Source: Actinomycetota bacterium (GTDB taxonomy: Bacteria; Actinomycetota; Acidimicrobiia; Acidimicrobiales; CADCSY01). Taken from it: a stretch of DNA of 38,477 nt. Positions 16,439 through 26,684 of the stretch are shown piece by piece (position 1 is the stretch's first letter; every line of letters begins with the position of its first letter). The position numbers and the translations under genes are program-made. The notes beneath the pieces were generated by a model that had not been told where the DNA came from, did no database searches, and saw only the letters and a program-made list of their open reading frames with translations. The DNA lies in NCBI GenBank assembly GCA_019348495.1, contig JAHWJI010000013.1, forward strand, positions 1 through 38,477, read 5' to 3'.

Positions 16439-16789
16439 TCAGCGGACGGACCGCTTCTCCTTGATCTTGGCCGCCTTCCCCCGCAGGTCCCGCAGGTAGT
16501 AGAGCTTGGCCCGGCGCACGTCGCCCTGACTGATGCGCTCGATGGAGGCGAGGACGGGCGAGTGCACCGGGAAGGTGCGCTCCACCCCCACCCCGAAGCT
16601 CACCTTGCGCACGGTGAAGGACTCGCGCACACCTGAGCCCTGGCGACGGATCACCGCGCCCTGGAAGGCCTGGACCCGCTCACGGGTGCCCTCCACCACC
16701 CGCACGTTGACCTTCACGGTGTCGCCGGGAGCGAAGACGGGCACGTCGTCGCGCAGGCTGGCACGATCGACCAGATCGGTGGGGTTCAT
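16439..16789 (-). CDS. rplS: Large ribosomal subunit protein L19
   Basis: Ribosomal protein L19 sits at the 30S-50S interface. The 116-residue length is standard. It has the SH3-like core with [16 protein letters not shown], the [13 protein letters not shown] strand, and the conserved basic end [20 protein letters not shown]. The start is the ATG at 16787-16789, with AGGAG about 11 bases upstream; a longer version would begin at a TTG with no support. rplS-lepB and trmD-rplS linkages are conserved. Confidence 0.97.
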   Translation of the reverse strand: MNPTDLVDRASLRDDVPVFAPGDTVKVNVRVVEGTRERVQAFQGAVIRRQGSGVRESFTVRKVSFGVGVERTFPVHSPVLASIERISQGDVRRAKLYYLRDLRGKAAKIKEKRSVR

Positions 16790-16831
16790 GGCGCGCTCGA
16801 CTCCTGAGGGATGCAACCGGGACAGCGCAGC

Positions 16832-17563
16832 CTACGGGATCAGGTCGAAGGATTCCAAGAGCGCCTCCTCCTCGGGCGTCAGGCCCCCACGGGCCTCGAT
16901 CAGGTCGGGGCGCTGACGCAGGGTCCGAGCCAGCGACGCCGCCCGCCGCCAGCGAGCGACGCGGCCGTGGTCGCCGGAGCGCAACACCTCGGGAACGGAC
17001 CAGGTCCGGAACTCGGCGGGCCGGGTGTACTGGGGGTACTCGAGAAGCCCGCCGGTGAAGCTCTCCTCACTCGCCGAGGCCTCGTTTCCCATGACTCCGG
17101 GGACCAGGCGGCCCACCGCCTCCATCACCACCATGGCCGCCACCTCGCCACCGGCCAGGACGTAGTCGCCCACCGACAGCTCGCCGTCGACCAAGTGGGT
17201 CCGGACTCGCTCGTCGACCCCCTCGTAGCGACCGCACAACAGCGAGAAGCCATCGCCGTCGGCCAAGTCCCGGACCAGGCTCTGGTCGAGGCGTCGACCG
17301 CCGGGGCCGAGCAGGTACAGCGGCCGGGGCGGGTCCACCGACTCCACCACGGCGAAGGCCGGGCCGGGCGTGAGCACCATCCCCGGCCCCCCACCGAAGG
17401 GGGCGTCGTCCACCGAGCGGTGCACGTCGTCGGCACCTCGGCGCAGGTCGTGCACCCGCACGTCGAGCAGCCCCCGTGCCGACGCCCGACCCAACAGGCT
17501 GGTACCGCTGAAGCCGAGGATCAGCTCGGGGAAGATGGTGAAGACGTCGATGCGCAGGGCCAT
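16832..17563 (-). CDS. trmD: tRNA (guanine-N1)-methyltransferase
   Basis: TrmD methylates G37 next to the anticodon using S-adenosylmethionine, preventing +1 frameshifts. The 243-residue SPOUT-fold protein contains the trefoil-knot motifs LLCGRYEGVDERV (about 108-120) and SVGDYVLAGGE (130-140), and the GGGPGMVL substrate loop at 57-64. The C-terminal helical tRNA-binding domain is complete. ATG start at 17561-17563. It lies between rimM and rplS in the classic rpsP-rimM-trmD-rplS order. Confidence 0.97.
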   Translation of the reverse strand: MALRIDVFTIFPELILGFSGTSLLGRASARGLLDVRVHDLRRGADDVHRSVDDAPFGGGPGMVLTPGPAFAVVESVDPPRPLYLLGPGGRRLDQSLVRDLADGDGFSLLCGRYEGVDERVRTHLVDGELSVGDYVLAGGEVAAMVVMEAVGRLVPGVMGNEASASEESFTGGLLEYPQYTRPAEFRTWSVPEVLRSGDHGRVARWRRAASLARTLRQRPDLIEARGGLTPEEEALLESFDLIP

Positions 17564-17609
17564 CGCCGCCTCAAGGTACCGGCCCGAGGGCTTCTCACCG
17601 GTTGCCGCC

Positions 17610-18083
17610 TCAGTCGAAGAGGCCCTCGGGTGGGTCGATCACCACCCGGGCCGGGGACCGGCCGACCACGAAGACCAGGGGCACCAGGGCACCGCCGTCG
17701 AGGACCAGCAGGTCGCTGGCCGGGTTGGCCTCCACGGCCACCACCCGCCCGTGGGTCCCGCCGTCGACGTCGACCACCTCGGCGCCGATCAGCTCGTGCA
17801 CCCACAGCGTGTCGGGATCGTCGAGGGCCGGGGCCAAGAGCGTCAACCCCCGGAGGGCTTCGGCTCCCTGCCGATCGATCACCCCGGCGAACACCACGAT
17901 GAACCCGGCCTGGTGGGGCCGCGAGGACACCACCTCGACCGCGCCCCGCTCGGTGTGCAGGACGGTGCCCGCGGCCAGGCGCTCGCGCCGGTCGGTCACC
18001 AGCTTGACGCTGACCTCGCCCCGAAGGCCATGGGGTTTGACCACCCGTCCCACCTCCAGCAGCGGCGGGGTCTCCGGACCCAC
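17610..18083 (-). CDS. rimM: 16S rRNA-processing protein RimM
   Basis: RimM assists maturation of the 30S head and binds S19. The 157-residue protein begins MGPETPPLLEVGRVVKPHG and contains the conserved GRVVKPHGLRGEV strand, followed by the PRC-barrel domain with LIGAEVVDVDG and the terminal PEGLFD. The GTG at 18081-18083 is chosen because it directly precedes the family's conserved start; a longer open frame upstream lies over khpA and is implausible. It lies 10 bases after the khpA stop. Confidence 0.95.
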   Translation of the reverse strand: MGPETPPLLEVGRVVKPHGLRGEVSVKLVTDRRERLAAGTVLHTERGAVEVVSSRPHQAGFIVVFAGVIDRQGAEALRGLTLLAPALDDPDTLWVHELIGAEVVDVDGGTHGRVVAVEANPASDLLVLDGGALVPLVFVVGRSPARVVIDPPEGLFD

Positions 18084-18093
18084 GTCGATGCCG

Positions 18094-18390
18094 TCAGTCG
18101 ACGAAGTCGACGTCGACGGCGACGCCGTCGGGCGCAGCCGCGGCCCGCACGACAGTGCGGATGGCGTTGGCGATGCGGCCACGACGCCCGATGACGCGGC
18201 CCATGTCGCCGGCACCGACGCGAACCTGCATGCGCAGGCCCCGTCGGTCCTCGTCGACGTCGACTTCGACCGCGTCCTCGTCGTCGACCAGGGCCTTGAC
18301 CAGGTACTCCAACACGTCGGTGGCCGTGGCCCCCGGGAGCTGGTTGGCGTCGTCGTCGTCGTCGACGGCCTGGGCCGGCGAGTCGCTCAC
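18094..18390 (-). CDS. khpA: KH-domain RNA-binding protein KhpA
   Basis: A 98-residue KH-domain protein; KhpA with KhpB binds many RNAs and affects cell division and elongation in Gram-positives. The KH core is in the second half, with the GxxG RNA-binding loop G68-R-R-G71 within GRVIGRRGRIANAIRTVV. An acidic Asp run (residues 10-14) at the N-terminus is unusual but low-complexity. The GTG start (18388-18390) overlaps the rpsP stop as GTGA. It lies between rpsP and rimM, as in most Gram-positives. Confidence 0.93.
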   Translation of the reverse strand: MSDSPAQAVDDDDDANQLPGATATDVLEYLVKALVDDEDAVEVDVDEDRRGLRMQVRVGAGDMGRVIGRRGRIANAIRTVVRAAAAPDGVAVDVDFVD

Positions 18391-18656
18391 CGCGCCGCCG
18401 GCGACGTGAACTGCTCCCACGCCCCGGACTCCTTGAGCAACCGCTCTACCCGCTCGGTGGGCTTGGCCCCCTTCCTCAACCAGTCGACGGCGCGCTCGTT
18501 GTCGATGCGCACCACCGACGGCTCCTGGCGGGGCTCGTAGGTGCCCACGATCTCGATGAAGCGCCCGTTGCGGGGGCTGCGGCTGTCGGCCGCCACCACC
18601 CGGTAGGTCGGCTGCTTCTTCTTGCCCATCCGCATCAGGCGGAGCTTCACGGCCAC
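18387..18656 (-). CDS. rpsP: Small ribosomal subunit protein S16
   Basis: Ribosomal protein S16, 89 residues, beginning MAVKLRLMRMGKKKQPTYRV and containing ADSRSPRNGRFIEIVGTYEP, the family's diagnostic strands. The start is the GTG at 18654-18656, five bases after an AGAGG ribosome-binding site; a second GTG two codons later is possible. It opens the rpsP-khpA-rimM-trmD-rplS-lepB cluster, read leftwards. Confidence 0.96.
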   Translation of the reverse strand: MAVKLRLMRMGKKKQPTYRVVAADSRSPRNGRFIEIVGTYEPRQEPSVVRIDNERAVDWLRKGAKPTERVERLLKESGAWEQFTSPAAR

Positions 18657-18739
18657 AGTGCCCTCTTTCGTCTCTGGTCGCCGTCGTGGCGACCCGTTGT
18701 CGTCCCACCGCCTCCGAAGGCGGCCTGTTCGCACCTCCA

Positions 18740-18758
18740 CCGGCGAGTGTCTCGCCGG
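18740..18758 (-). terminator. Probable terminator hairpin after ffh
   Basis: A perfect 8-bp stem (CCGGCGAG / CTCGCCGG) with a 3-base loop begins one base past the ffh TAG. A second smaller hairpin (18708-18723, CCGCCT/AGGCGG) follows. There is no U-tract. This would separate ffh from rpsP transcription. Confidence 0.5.
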
Positions 18759-18759
18759 C

Positions 18760-20112
<1,353 letters not shown>

Positions 20113-20130
20113 CAGGTAGCCACGCTACCG

Positions 20131-20248
20131 GCTCGCTTTGCTCACCCCGAAAGGCACAGGCTCGCTTCGCTCGCCCCCAAAAGGGCAGGGTGCCGCCTTT
20201 CGGCGGCACCGACTGGCTGGTTCCGACAGGCCAGGTTCGCTTCGCTCT
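20131..20248. repeat. Three CTCGCTTCGCTC-type repeats and a hairpin between ffh and ftsY
   Basis: The 142-base ffh-ftsY gap contains three near-copies of a 14-base motif, at 20131-20144 (GCTCGCTTTGCTCA), 20160-20173 (GCTCGCTTCGCTCG) and 20235-20248 (GTTCGCTTCGCTCT). A perfect hairpin lies between them at 20190-20209 (8-bp stem GTGCCGCC/GGCGGCAC, loop TTTC). The motif is the reverse complement of the GAGCGAAGCGAG in the tsf-pyrH gap. No gene is apparent here. Confidence 0.5.
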
Positions 20249-20254
20249 CGCCCG

Positions 20255-21499
20255 TCAGCCGAAGAGGGCCTCGATGAACTCGTCGGGGTCGAAGGGGACG
20301 AGGTCGTCGACGGTCTCACCCAGGCCCACCAGCTTGACCGGGATGTCCAGCTCACGCTGGATGGCCAGCACGATCCCGCCTCGGGCCGAGCCGTCGAGCT
20401 TGGTGAGCACCACCCCGGTGACCTCGACCGCGTCGGTGAACTGCTGGGCCTGCGCCAGCCCGTTCTGGCCGGTGGTGGCGTCGAGGACCAACAGCACCTC
20501 GGTCACCCGCCCGGGGGGCTTCTCCGCCACCCGGCGCACCTTGCGGAGCTGCTCCATCAGGTTCACCTTGGTGTGGAGCCGCCCGGCGGTGTCGGCCAGC
20601 ACCAGGTCGACGTTGCGGGCGGCGGCCCTCTGCACGGCGTCGAAGATCACCGAACTGGGGTCCCCCCCCTCCGCGCCCTGGACCAGGTCGGCCCCCACCC
20701 GCTCGGCCCACACGCCCAGCTGCTCGGCTGCCGCCGCCCGGAAGGTGTCGCCGGCGGCCATGACGACGGAGCGCCCATCGGCCCGAGCCCGCTTGCCCAG
20801 CTTGCCGATGGTGGTGGTCTTGCCCACCCCGTTGACGCCCACGAACAACCAGACGTTGGGCGCGCCGGGCTCGAAGCTCAGCTCGCGGGTCCCCACCGCC
20901 AGGCGAGCCTTGAGGTCGCCCTTGAGCTGGGCCATGAGCGCCTCAGGTTCGGTGATGCCCTTCTCGGCCACCTCGGCCCGAAGCTCGTCGAGCACCATGG
21001 TCGTGGTGGTCACGCCCACGTCGGCCCGGATCAGGGCTTCCTCCAGCTCGTCCCAGGTCTGCTGGTCGATGGTGCTGCGGGCCAGGATGGAGCTGACGTA
21101 ACCGGCCAGCAGGCTGCGGGCCTTGGCCAGACGGTCGCGGAAGCGGGGCTTGACCGCTTCGGCCTGCTCGGCTTCGACGGCCTGGGCCAGCGCCTCTTCG
21201 ATCTCGGCCACGGTGGCGTCATCGGGCTCGGGGCCGCCGACGTCGCCCAGGCCCTCCACCGAGGGCGCCTCGCCGGGCCGGGGTGCCACACCCACGCCCG
21301 ATGACGGCTGGTTCAGGTCGGCGTCGTCGAGATCGAGTCTCGTCGGGCCGGGCGGGGCCGGCGCGTGCGCGGCACCGTCCGGTCCGGGAGCCGGTGGCTC
21401 CAGCTCTTCCTCGTCGCCGGGCCGGCGCTTGGGCACGTAGGCCGCGAGCAACGAGAAGAAGAAGACCAGTAGGGCGGCGAGCAGGATCACGACTTCCAT
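20255..21499 (-). CDS. ftsY: Signal recognition particle receptor FtsY
   Basis: The SRP receptor GTPase that docks SRP complexes at the Sec translocon. Residues 1-22 form a transmembrane helix (VVILLAALLVFFFSLLAAY), an arrangement seen in Actinobacteria where FtsY is membrane-anchored. Residues 25-110 are an acidic, Pro-rich linker. The NG domain (about 120-414) includes GVNGVGKTTTIGKLG, DTAGR, TKLDGSARGG and the terminal VGLGE and DLVPFD motifs. ATG start at 21497-21499. It lies 29 bases downstream of smc, in the usual smc-ftsY-ffh order. Confidence 0.96.
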   Translation of the reverse strand: MEVVILLAALLVFFFSLLAAYVPKRRPGDEEELEPPAPGPDGAAHAPAPPGPTRLDLDDADLNQPSSGVGVAPRPGEAPSVEGLGDVGGPEPDDATVAEIEEALAQAVEAEQAEAVKPRFRDRLAKARSLLAGYVSSILARSTIDQQTWDELEEALIRADVGVTTTTMVLDELRAEVAEKGITEPEALMAQLKGDLKARLAVGTRELSFEPGAPNVWLFVGVNGVGKTTTIGKLGKRARADGRSVVMAAGDTFRAAAAEQLGVWAERVGADLVQGAEGGDPSSVIFDAVQRAAARNVDLVLADTAGRLHTKVNLMEQLRKVRRVAEKPPGRVTEVLLVLDATTGQNGLAQAQQFTDAVEVTGVVLTKLDGSARGGIVLAIQRELDIPVKLVGLGETVDDLVPFDPDEFIEALFG

Positions 21500-21528
21500 G
21501 GCGGGGGCAGCCTAGCCATGGCCCGTGG

Positions 21529-24500
21529 TCAGCCGATGGCTGCCGCCGCCCGTTCGCTGACCACGCCCGAGGTGCCTCCGGGGGCCATGGTCACCCCGTA
21601 GAGCACGTCGGCAGTCTCCATCGTCCGCTGCTGGTGGCTCACGATGAGGAGCTGGGCCTCCCGCCGGAACTCCCCCACCAGGTCGAGGAAGCGATGGAGG
21701 TTGACGTCGTCGAGGGCGGCCTCCACCTCGTCGAGCACGTAGAACGGCGAGGGCCGGCTGCGGAAGACGGCGAAGAGGTAGGCCAGGGCGGTGAGCGAGC
21801 GCTCGCCGCCCGAGAGCAGGGAGATCGAGCGGACGTTCTTGCCCGCGGGCCGGGCCCGGACCCGGATGCCGGTCCCCAGGGGGTTGGCCGGATCGGTGAG
21901 CTCGAGCGATCCCTGTCCGCCGGGGAACAACAGGCTGAACAGGCGGGAGAAGTTCTCGGCCACGTCGGCGAAGGCGGCCACGAACACGTCGACGATCTCG
22001 GCGTCGACCGTGCGGATGACCTTGGCCAGCTCCCTCCGGGACGCCTTGACGTCGTCGAGTTGGCTGTCGAGGAACTCCTGGCGCTCCCGCAGCGCCACCG
22101 CCTCCTCCAAGGCCAAGGGGTTGATGGGGCCCAGCAGGCGCGTCTCCCGCTCCAACTCCCGGCTGCGAGCCAGCGCGCCGACACCCTCGGGCAGCGGGGG
22201 ACACCCGGCCAGGGCGGCGGCCTCGGGCTCGACGTCGAAGTCGCGCCGTAACGTCTCCAGCGCGGCATCGGTCCGCAAGCTGAGCTCCTGGGCCTCCATC
22301 TCCGCCCGGGTGCGGCGGGCCCGGAGCGCTTCGAGGTGCTGCTCCAGCTCGACCCGCCGACCCCGCAGCCCCTCGAGGTGCTGGGAGCGGGCCCGGGCCC
22401 TCTCGACCTCGAGGCGCCGACGCTCGCGCCCGGCGACGAGGATCTCCTCGAGTCGTCCCCCCCGCTCGTCGACCAGTGCCGACAGCCGGTCGATGGCAAC
22501 CAGGCGCCGGTCGAGCTCGACGCGACGAGCCTCGGCCCGGGCCCGGGCCGCCAGATTGCCGGCCAGGCGTCCGTCGACCTCGTCGAGGCGCTGGCGCAGC
22601 CAGCACCGGCGGTCGACAAGGGCGCTGGCCCGGACCTCGATGTCGCTGCGCAGCGCTCGCAGCGCCGCCGCCCGCTCGTCGCACCGACGCCGGGCCACCT
22701 CCAACTCACGCCGGCGGGCAGTGGCGTCGGCCTCGGCCGACTCGAGGGCAGGCAGGACCTCCTCGAGCTCGTGCACCCGTCGTCGATCACGGGCGACGGC
22801 CTCCTGCAGCGAGGCGAGCTGACGGCCCACGTCGTCGATCTCGGCCGCGACCGTCTCGACCTCCCGGGTCACCCGAGCCACGGCCGCGTCGGTCCCGACC
22901 ACCGTGGCCTGCTCGTCTTGGGCGCGCCGGGCCGCACCCGCCTCGGCGGCACGGGCGCAATCCAGCGCCGCCCGGGCCCGCTCCATGTCGGCCTCGGCCT
23001 GCTCGACCCCCGTCGTCGCCGAAGCCACCCGTCTCCGGGCCTCCTCCAGCACCCCGCTCGTGGGCCCGGCTGCCTGGTCACCGACCCTCCAACCGTCAGG
23101 AGCGAAGCGGTCGCCGGCCAGGGTGACCACCACGGCACCGGGATGGGACACGACGACATCGAGAGCGTCGTGCCAGGCGTGCGGACCGGTGCCGCCCACG
23201 CACACTGCCGGGCCCAGCAGGCGATCGAGCAGCGGGGCGACCTCGCACCGGCGGGGGTGGACGTGGGAGCGCACCCGCTCGCCGGCGCTGGCTGCCTCGG
23301 ACGTCGCCTCGCCGGTGGCCACGTCGTGGCTCGCCAACTCCGTCGACGCTGGTTCGCTCGCCCAACGCTCGCTCAACGACGGCTCGGTCCCCAGCCCGAG
23401 GACGACCCCGGCCCCGTCGTCGCGCAGGCGTGCCAGGCAGCGCCGGACGACCTCATGGTCACCGCCCACCACCACCGCACCCAGGGCGGCGCCGGCCGCG
23501 GCCTCGAAGGCGGCCTCCCAACCGGGGTCGACGTCGACCAGCTCGGGCAGGGTGGCGACCACCTCGGCCACCTCGGCGAGGCGCTCGACGCCGGCCCGGG
23601 CCCGAGCCTCGTCGAGCGCGGCCGTCAGCGCGTCGGCCCGAGCGGTCCAGCTGTGGCGCTGGCCGTCCGCGGCCCGCAGCTGCGCCTCTGCCTCGCTCCT
23701 GGCCACCTCGGCCCGGGCCACCTCGGCGGCGGCGGCGCCGTGACCGGCCTGCGCCCGGGTGAGGTCCCGCCGAGCGCCGACCAGGCGACCGACCAGCTCG
23801 TCGCGCTCGGCCGTCACTCTCTGCTTGCGCTCCGCCAGCGCCGTCGCCCGCAGTCGAGTGCGGGCACACTCCGCGTCACCGCGCTCGACAGCCGACCTCA
23901 CCAGAGCCAGCTCGGTCCTGGCCTCCCGGGCCCTGTCGACGGGAGACGGCGCACCGCCGGCGACGGCAGCGCCATCCGAAGCCTCCAGGGCGTCGACCTC
24001 CTCGGCCAGTGCCGCCTCGGCCCCCGCCAGGCGCTCGACCTCCGGGGCGAGCAGAGCCGACGCCTCCTCGGCCGCCTCCAGCTCCCGGCGCAGACGCCAG
24101 GCCTCCTCCTCCAGGCTGGCCACGACCGTCTCGTCCATCGCCGCAGCCCGATCACGTAGCGCCCCCCGACGCCGCTCGGCCAGGACCGCCGTCAGCCCCC
24201 GGGCCTGCTCGCGCAGCCGCTCCGCCCGTCCCCACATCTCCGCCGAGCCATCGGTGCCCGCCGTCACCAGCGACCGCTGGGCGGCGTCGAGCTCGGCATC
24301 CACAGCCCGCTGCCCGGCCCGGGCCTCGGCCTCCTCGGCGCCGAGGGAGGCCCGCGAGTCCTCGTTCGCCGCCCGCCGCGCCGCCAGCGTCACCAGCTCC
24401 CGCCCCGCCAGGTGGAGGCGAATGGCACCGAGCTCAGCCACCAGCTCGCCGTGGCGCCGGGCGGCCTCGGCCTGGCGCTCGAGAGGCCGCAGCTGGCGCC

Positions 24501-25095
24501 GGGCCTCTCGGGCCAGGTCGGTGAGGCGGACCAGGTTGGCCTCGGTGGAGGCCAGGCGGCGCTCGGCCCTCTCCTTGCGGCGGCGGAACTTGAGGACCCC
24601 GGCGGCCTCCTCGATGACGGCCCGGCGCTCCTCGGGACGGGCCTCGAGCACGGCGTCGATCTGGCCCTGGCCCACGATGACGTGCTGGGTCCGGCCCACG
24701 CCCGAGTCGCTGAGCAGCTCTTGGATGTCGAGCAGTCGACACGGGACCTGGTTGACGGCGTACTCGCTGGCCCCGGTGCGAAACAACGTGCGGCTGATGG
24801 TGACCTCGGCCACGTCGATGGGCAGCATGCCCGAGGCGTTGTCGATGGTGAGGCTCACCTCGGCCCGCCCCAGCGCCGGCCGGCTGGCGCTACCGGCGAA
24901 GATGACGTCGTCCATCTTGGCCGAGCGCAGCACCCGCGGGCCCTGGGCGCCCAGCACCCACGCCACCGCATCGACCACGTTGGACTTGCCGCTGCCGTTG
25001 GGCCCCACCACCACGGTGATGCCCGGCTCCAGGTGCAGCGTGGTGGTGTCGGCGAAGGACTTGAAGCCCCGCAGGGTCAGGCTCTTGAGGTACAC
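21529..25095 (-). CDS. smc: Chromosome segregation protein SMC
   Basis: The condensin ATPase that, with ScpAB, extrudes DNA loops and aligns chromosome arms. The 1188-residue protein has a head N-terminus with Walker A GPNGSGKS (31-38), a first coiled coil, a hinge (roughly 500-650) containing a Gly/Ala-rich patch, a second coiled coil rich in Arg, Glu and Ala, and the C-terminal head with signature LLSGGERSLTA (1093-1103) and Walker B FYVLDEVEAALD (about 1117-1129). The GTG start (25093-25095) has no clear ribosome-binding site, but MYLKSLTLRGFKSFA is the standard beginning. rnc and mutM, often upstream of smc, are absent; trpD is there instead. Confidence 0.97.
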   Translation of the reverse strand: MYLKSLTLRGFKSFADTTTLHLEPGITVVVGPNGSGKSNVVDAVAWVLGAQGPRVLRSAKMDDVIFAGSASRPALGRAEVSLTIDNASGMLPIDVAEVTISRTLFRTGASEYAVNQVPCRLLDIQELLSDSGVGRTQHVIVGQGQIDAVLEARPEERRAVIEEAAGVLKFRRRKERAERRLASTEANLVRLTDLAREARRQLRPLERQAEAARRHGELVAELGAIRLHLAGRELVTLAARRAANEDSRASLGAEEAEARAGQRAVDAELDAAQRSLVTAGTDGSAEMWGRAERLREQARGLTAVLAERRRGALRDRAAAMDETVVASLEEEAWRLRRELEAAEEASALLAPEVERLAGAEAALAEEVDALEASDGAAVAGGAPSPVDRAREARTELALVRSAVERGDAECARTRLRATALAERKQRVTAERDELVGRLVGARRDLTRAQAGHGAAAAEVARAEVARSEAEAQLRAADGQRHSWTARADALTAALDEARARAGVERLAEVAEVVATLPELVDVDPGWEAAFEAAAGAALGAVVVGGDHEVVRRCLARLRDDGAGVVLGLGTEPSLSERWASEPASTELASHDVATGEATSEAASAGERVRSHVHPRRCEVAPLLDRLLGPAVCVGGTGPHAWHDALDVVVSHPGAVVVTLAGDRFAPDGWRVGDQAAGPTSGVLEEARRRVASATTGVEQAEADMERARAALDCARAAEAGAARRAQDEQATVVGTDAAVARVTREVETVAAEIDDVGRQLASLQEAVARDRRRVHELEEVLPALESAEADATARRRELEVARRRCDERAAALRALRSDIEVRASALVDRRCWLRQRLDEVDGRLAGNLAARARAEARRVELDRRLVAIDRLSALVDERGGRLEEILVAGRERRRLEVERARARSQHLEGLRGRRVELEQHLEALRARRTRAEMEAQELSLRTDAALETLRRDFDVEPEAAALAGCPPLPEGVGALARSRELERETRLLGPINPLALEEAVALRERQEFLDSQLDDVKASRRELAKVIRTVDAEIVDVFVAAFADVAENFSRLFSLLFPGGQGSLELTDPANPLGTGIRVRARPAGKNVRSISLLSGGERSLTALAYLFAVFRSRPSPFYVLDEVEAALDDVNLHRFLDLVGEFRREAQLLIVSHQQRTMETADVLYGVTMAPGGTSGVVSERAAAAIG

Positions 25096-25141
25096 GTGGC
25101 CAAAAGGCTAGGCGCGAGCCCGCCGGCCCCGGTGGACCGGG

Positions 25142-26203
25142 TCATCCCGTCGCCGCTCGGCGGGAGACCACCACCATCCGCTCGGCCACCTGCGCCGCTG
25201 CCCCACCGTCGACCGATGCGACCGCCGCCTCGTAGCCCGCGGCCAGGTCCTCCACGACACCCGCCGCCACCAGGCCGGCGGCGGCGTTGAGCAGCACCAG
25301 GTCGCGGTGGGCGCCCCGCTCCCCGTCGAGCACCCGCCGGGCCAGGTCGAGGTTGGCCCGGGCGTCGCCACCCCGAATGGCCGCCGCCTCGGCCCTGGGG
25401 ATGCCCAGGACCAGCGGGTCGACCTCGCTGACCCTCACCCCGCCCTCGTGCAGCTCCAGCACGGTAGACGTGGTGGTGGTGGTCAGCTCATCGAGACCGT
25501 CGTGGCCGAAGACCACCAGCGCCCGCTCGGTGCCGGTGGCCTCCAACACCCCTACCAAGCGCTCGGCCATGGCCGGGTCGCTGACGCCCACCACCTGGCG
25601 GCGAACCCCGGCCGGGTTCGTCAGGGGACCGAGGAAGTTGAACACCGTGGGCACCCCCATCTCCCGGCGGGTTGGGCCGGCGTGGCGCATGGCGGGGTGG
25701 AAGCGGGGGGCGAAGCAAAAGCCCATGCCCGCCTCGGTCACGCAGCGGGCCACCCCGGCGGGACCGAGGTCGATGGTCATACCCATGGCCTCGAGCAGGT
25801 CGGCCGAGCCGCTGGTCGACGACGCCGCCCGGTTGCCGTGCTTGCACACCGCCACCCCGGCACCGGCGATGACGAAGCCGGCGATCGTCGACACGTTGAA
25901 GGCGGCCCGGCGCCGGCTGGCCGCCCCACCGCTGCCGCAGGTGTCCACTGCGACCAGGCCCACCGGGAGCTCGACGCGCTCAGCGACGTCACGCATGGCC
26001 TCCACCAGCCCGCGCATCTCCTCGACCGTCTCGCCCTTGGCGCGCAACGCCACCAGGAACGCCGCCAGTTGGGCCGAGGTGGCGGCCCCGTCGAGCACCT
26101 CGGCCAGCGCGGCCCGGGCGTGGGCCGCGCTGAGATCCTCACCGGCCAGGAGCGGTCGCAGCACGCCGGGCCACCCACCCAGCTCCTCGAGGGTGGCGCT
26201 CAC
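25142..26203 (-). CDS. trpD: Anthranilate phosphoribosyltransferase
   Basis: TrpD joins anthranilate and PRPP in tryptophan synthesis. The 353-residue protein has the family's KHGNRAASST-SGSADLLEAMG block (121-141), GMGFCFAPRFHPAM, FNFLGPLTNPA and GLDELT (metal-binding Asp-Glu). The PRPP loop is altered: the usual GTGGD is G90-S-G-G-A94, followed by an Arg-rich stretch before FNVST. The GTG start (26201-26203) is chosen because the family fold begins there; a longer frame would overlap whiB. No other trp genes are nearby. It could be a functional TrpD or a related phosphoribosyltransferase with changed PRPP handling. Confidence 0.88.
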   Translation of the reverse strand: MSATLEELGGWPGVLRPLLAGEDLSAAHARAALAEVLDGAATSAQLAAFLVALRAKGETVEEMRGLVEAMRDVAERVELPVGLVAVDTCGSGGAASRRRAAFNVSTIAGFVIAGAGVAVCKHGNRAASSTSGSADLLEAMGMTIDLGPAGVARCVTEAGMGFCFAPRFHPAMRHAGPTRREMGVPTVFNFLGPLTNPAGVRRQVVGVSDPAMAERLVGVLEATGTERALVVFGHDGLDELTTTTTSTVLELHEGGVRVSEVDPLVLGIPRAEAAAIRGGDARANLDLARRVLDGERGAHRDLVLLNAAAGLVAAGVVEDLAAGYEAAVASVDGGAAAQVAERMVVVSRRAATG

Positions 26204-26228
26204 CCTGGCGAGGGGACCACGGCGCGGC

Positions 26229-26462
26229 TCACGCCGAACGGCGCCGGTGGCGCAGCATCCGGCGCCGCTCCCGCTCGGTCGCGCCGCCCCACACACCATC
26301 GCGCTCCCGATGGGTCAAGGCGTGCTCCAGGCAGGCTTGGCGCACGGGGCAGACCACGCACACCTCTTTGGCCGCATCGGCCTCGTCGTCCTCGTCGAGG
26401 GGGTAGAAGACGTCTGGATCGATGCCCCTGCACGCCGCGTGCTGTCGCCAGGTCTGCTTCAT
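26229..26462 (-). CDS. WhiB-family iron-sulfur transcriptional regulator
   Basis: A 77-residue Wbl protein. The four cluster-binding cysteines C11, C35, C38 and C44 (C, then CVVC, then C) hold a 4Fe-4S cluster in this family, and the GVWGG turn (56-60) contacts the sigma factor. A basic tail (RERRRMLRHRRR) follows as the DNA-binding part. Wbl proteins are restricted to Actinobacteria and their phages. The subclass (WhiB1-7) is not certain; the DP-VFYP sequence and general layout are compatible with the WhiB2 group. ATG start at 26460-26462 with an AGGAG site. The 222-base upstream region contains a CATACT box (26513-26518, minus strand) as a weak promoter candidate and no gene I can support. 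Confidence 0.93.
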   Translation of the reverse strand: MKQTWRQHAACRGIDPDVFYPLDEDDEADAAKEVCVVCPVRQACLEHALTHRERDGVWGGATERERRRMLRHRRRSA

Positions 26463-26684
26463 GTGCGACTCCTGTTGCTTGCTGGACCGTGACCGACGGT
26501 GCCCGAGGATGCAGTATGGTGCAGCGGGCCGGGGCGCGTCCAGGGTGAAGCGCGCTCCTCCTCGGCCCCCGATCGCGCCACGATGACCGGGTCCCCGTAC
26601 CCTCGAGCCATGGCCCGCGCACTACGCAGCCGTGCCGGCGGCTGACCCCGCGGGCCCCGGCCCGGCGGGCGTCGGTGTGTCGAC

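Noticed and set aside
22336-24159. A 607-codon plus-strand open frame inside smc
   Set aside because: Antisense shadow of the smc coiled coil; no family features and improbable composition (Gly, Arg, Pro, His-rich).
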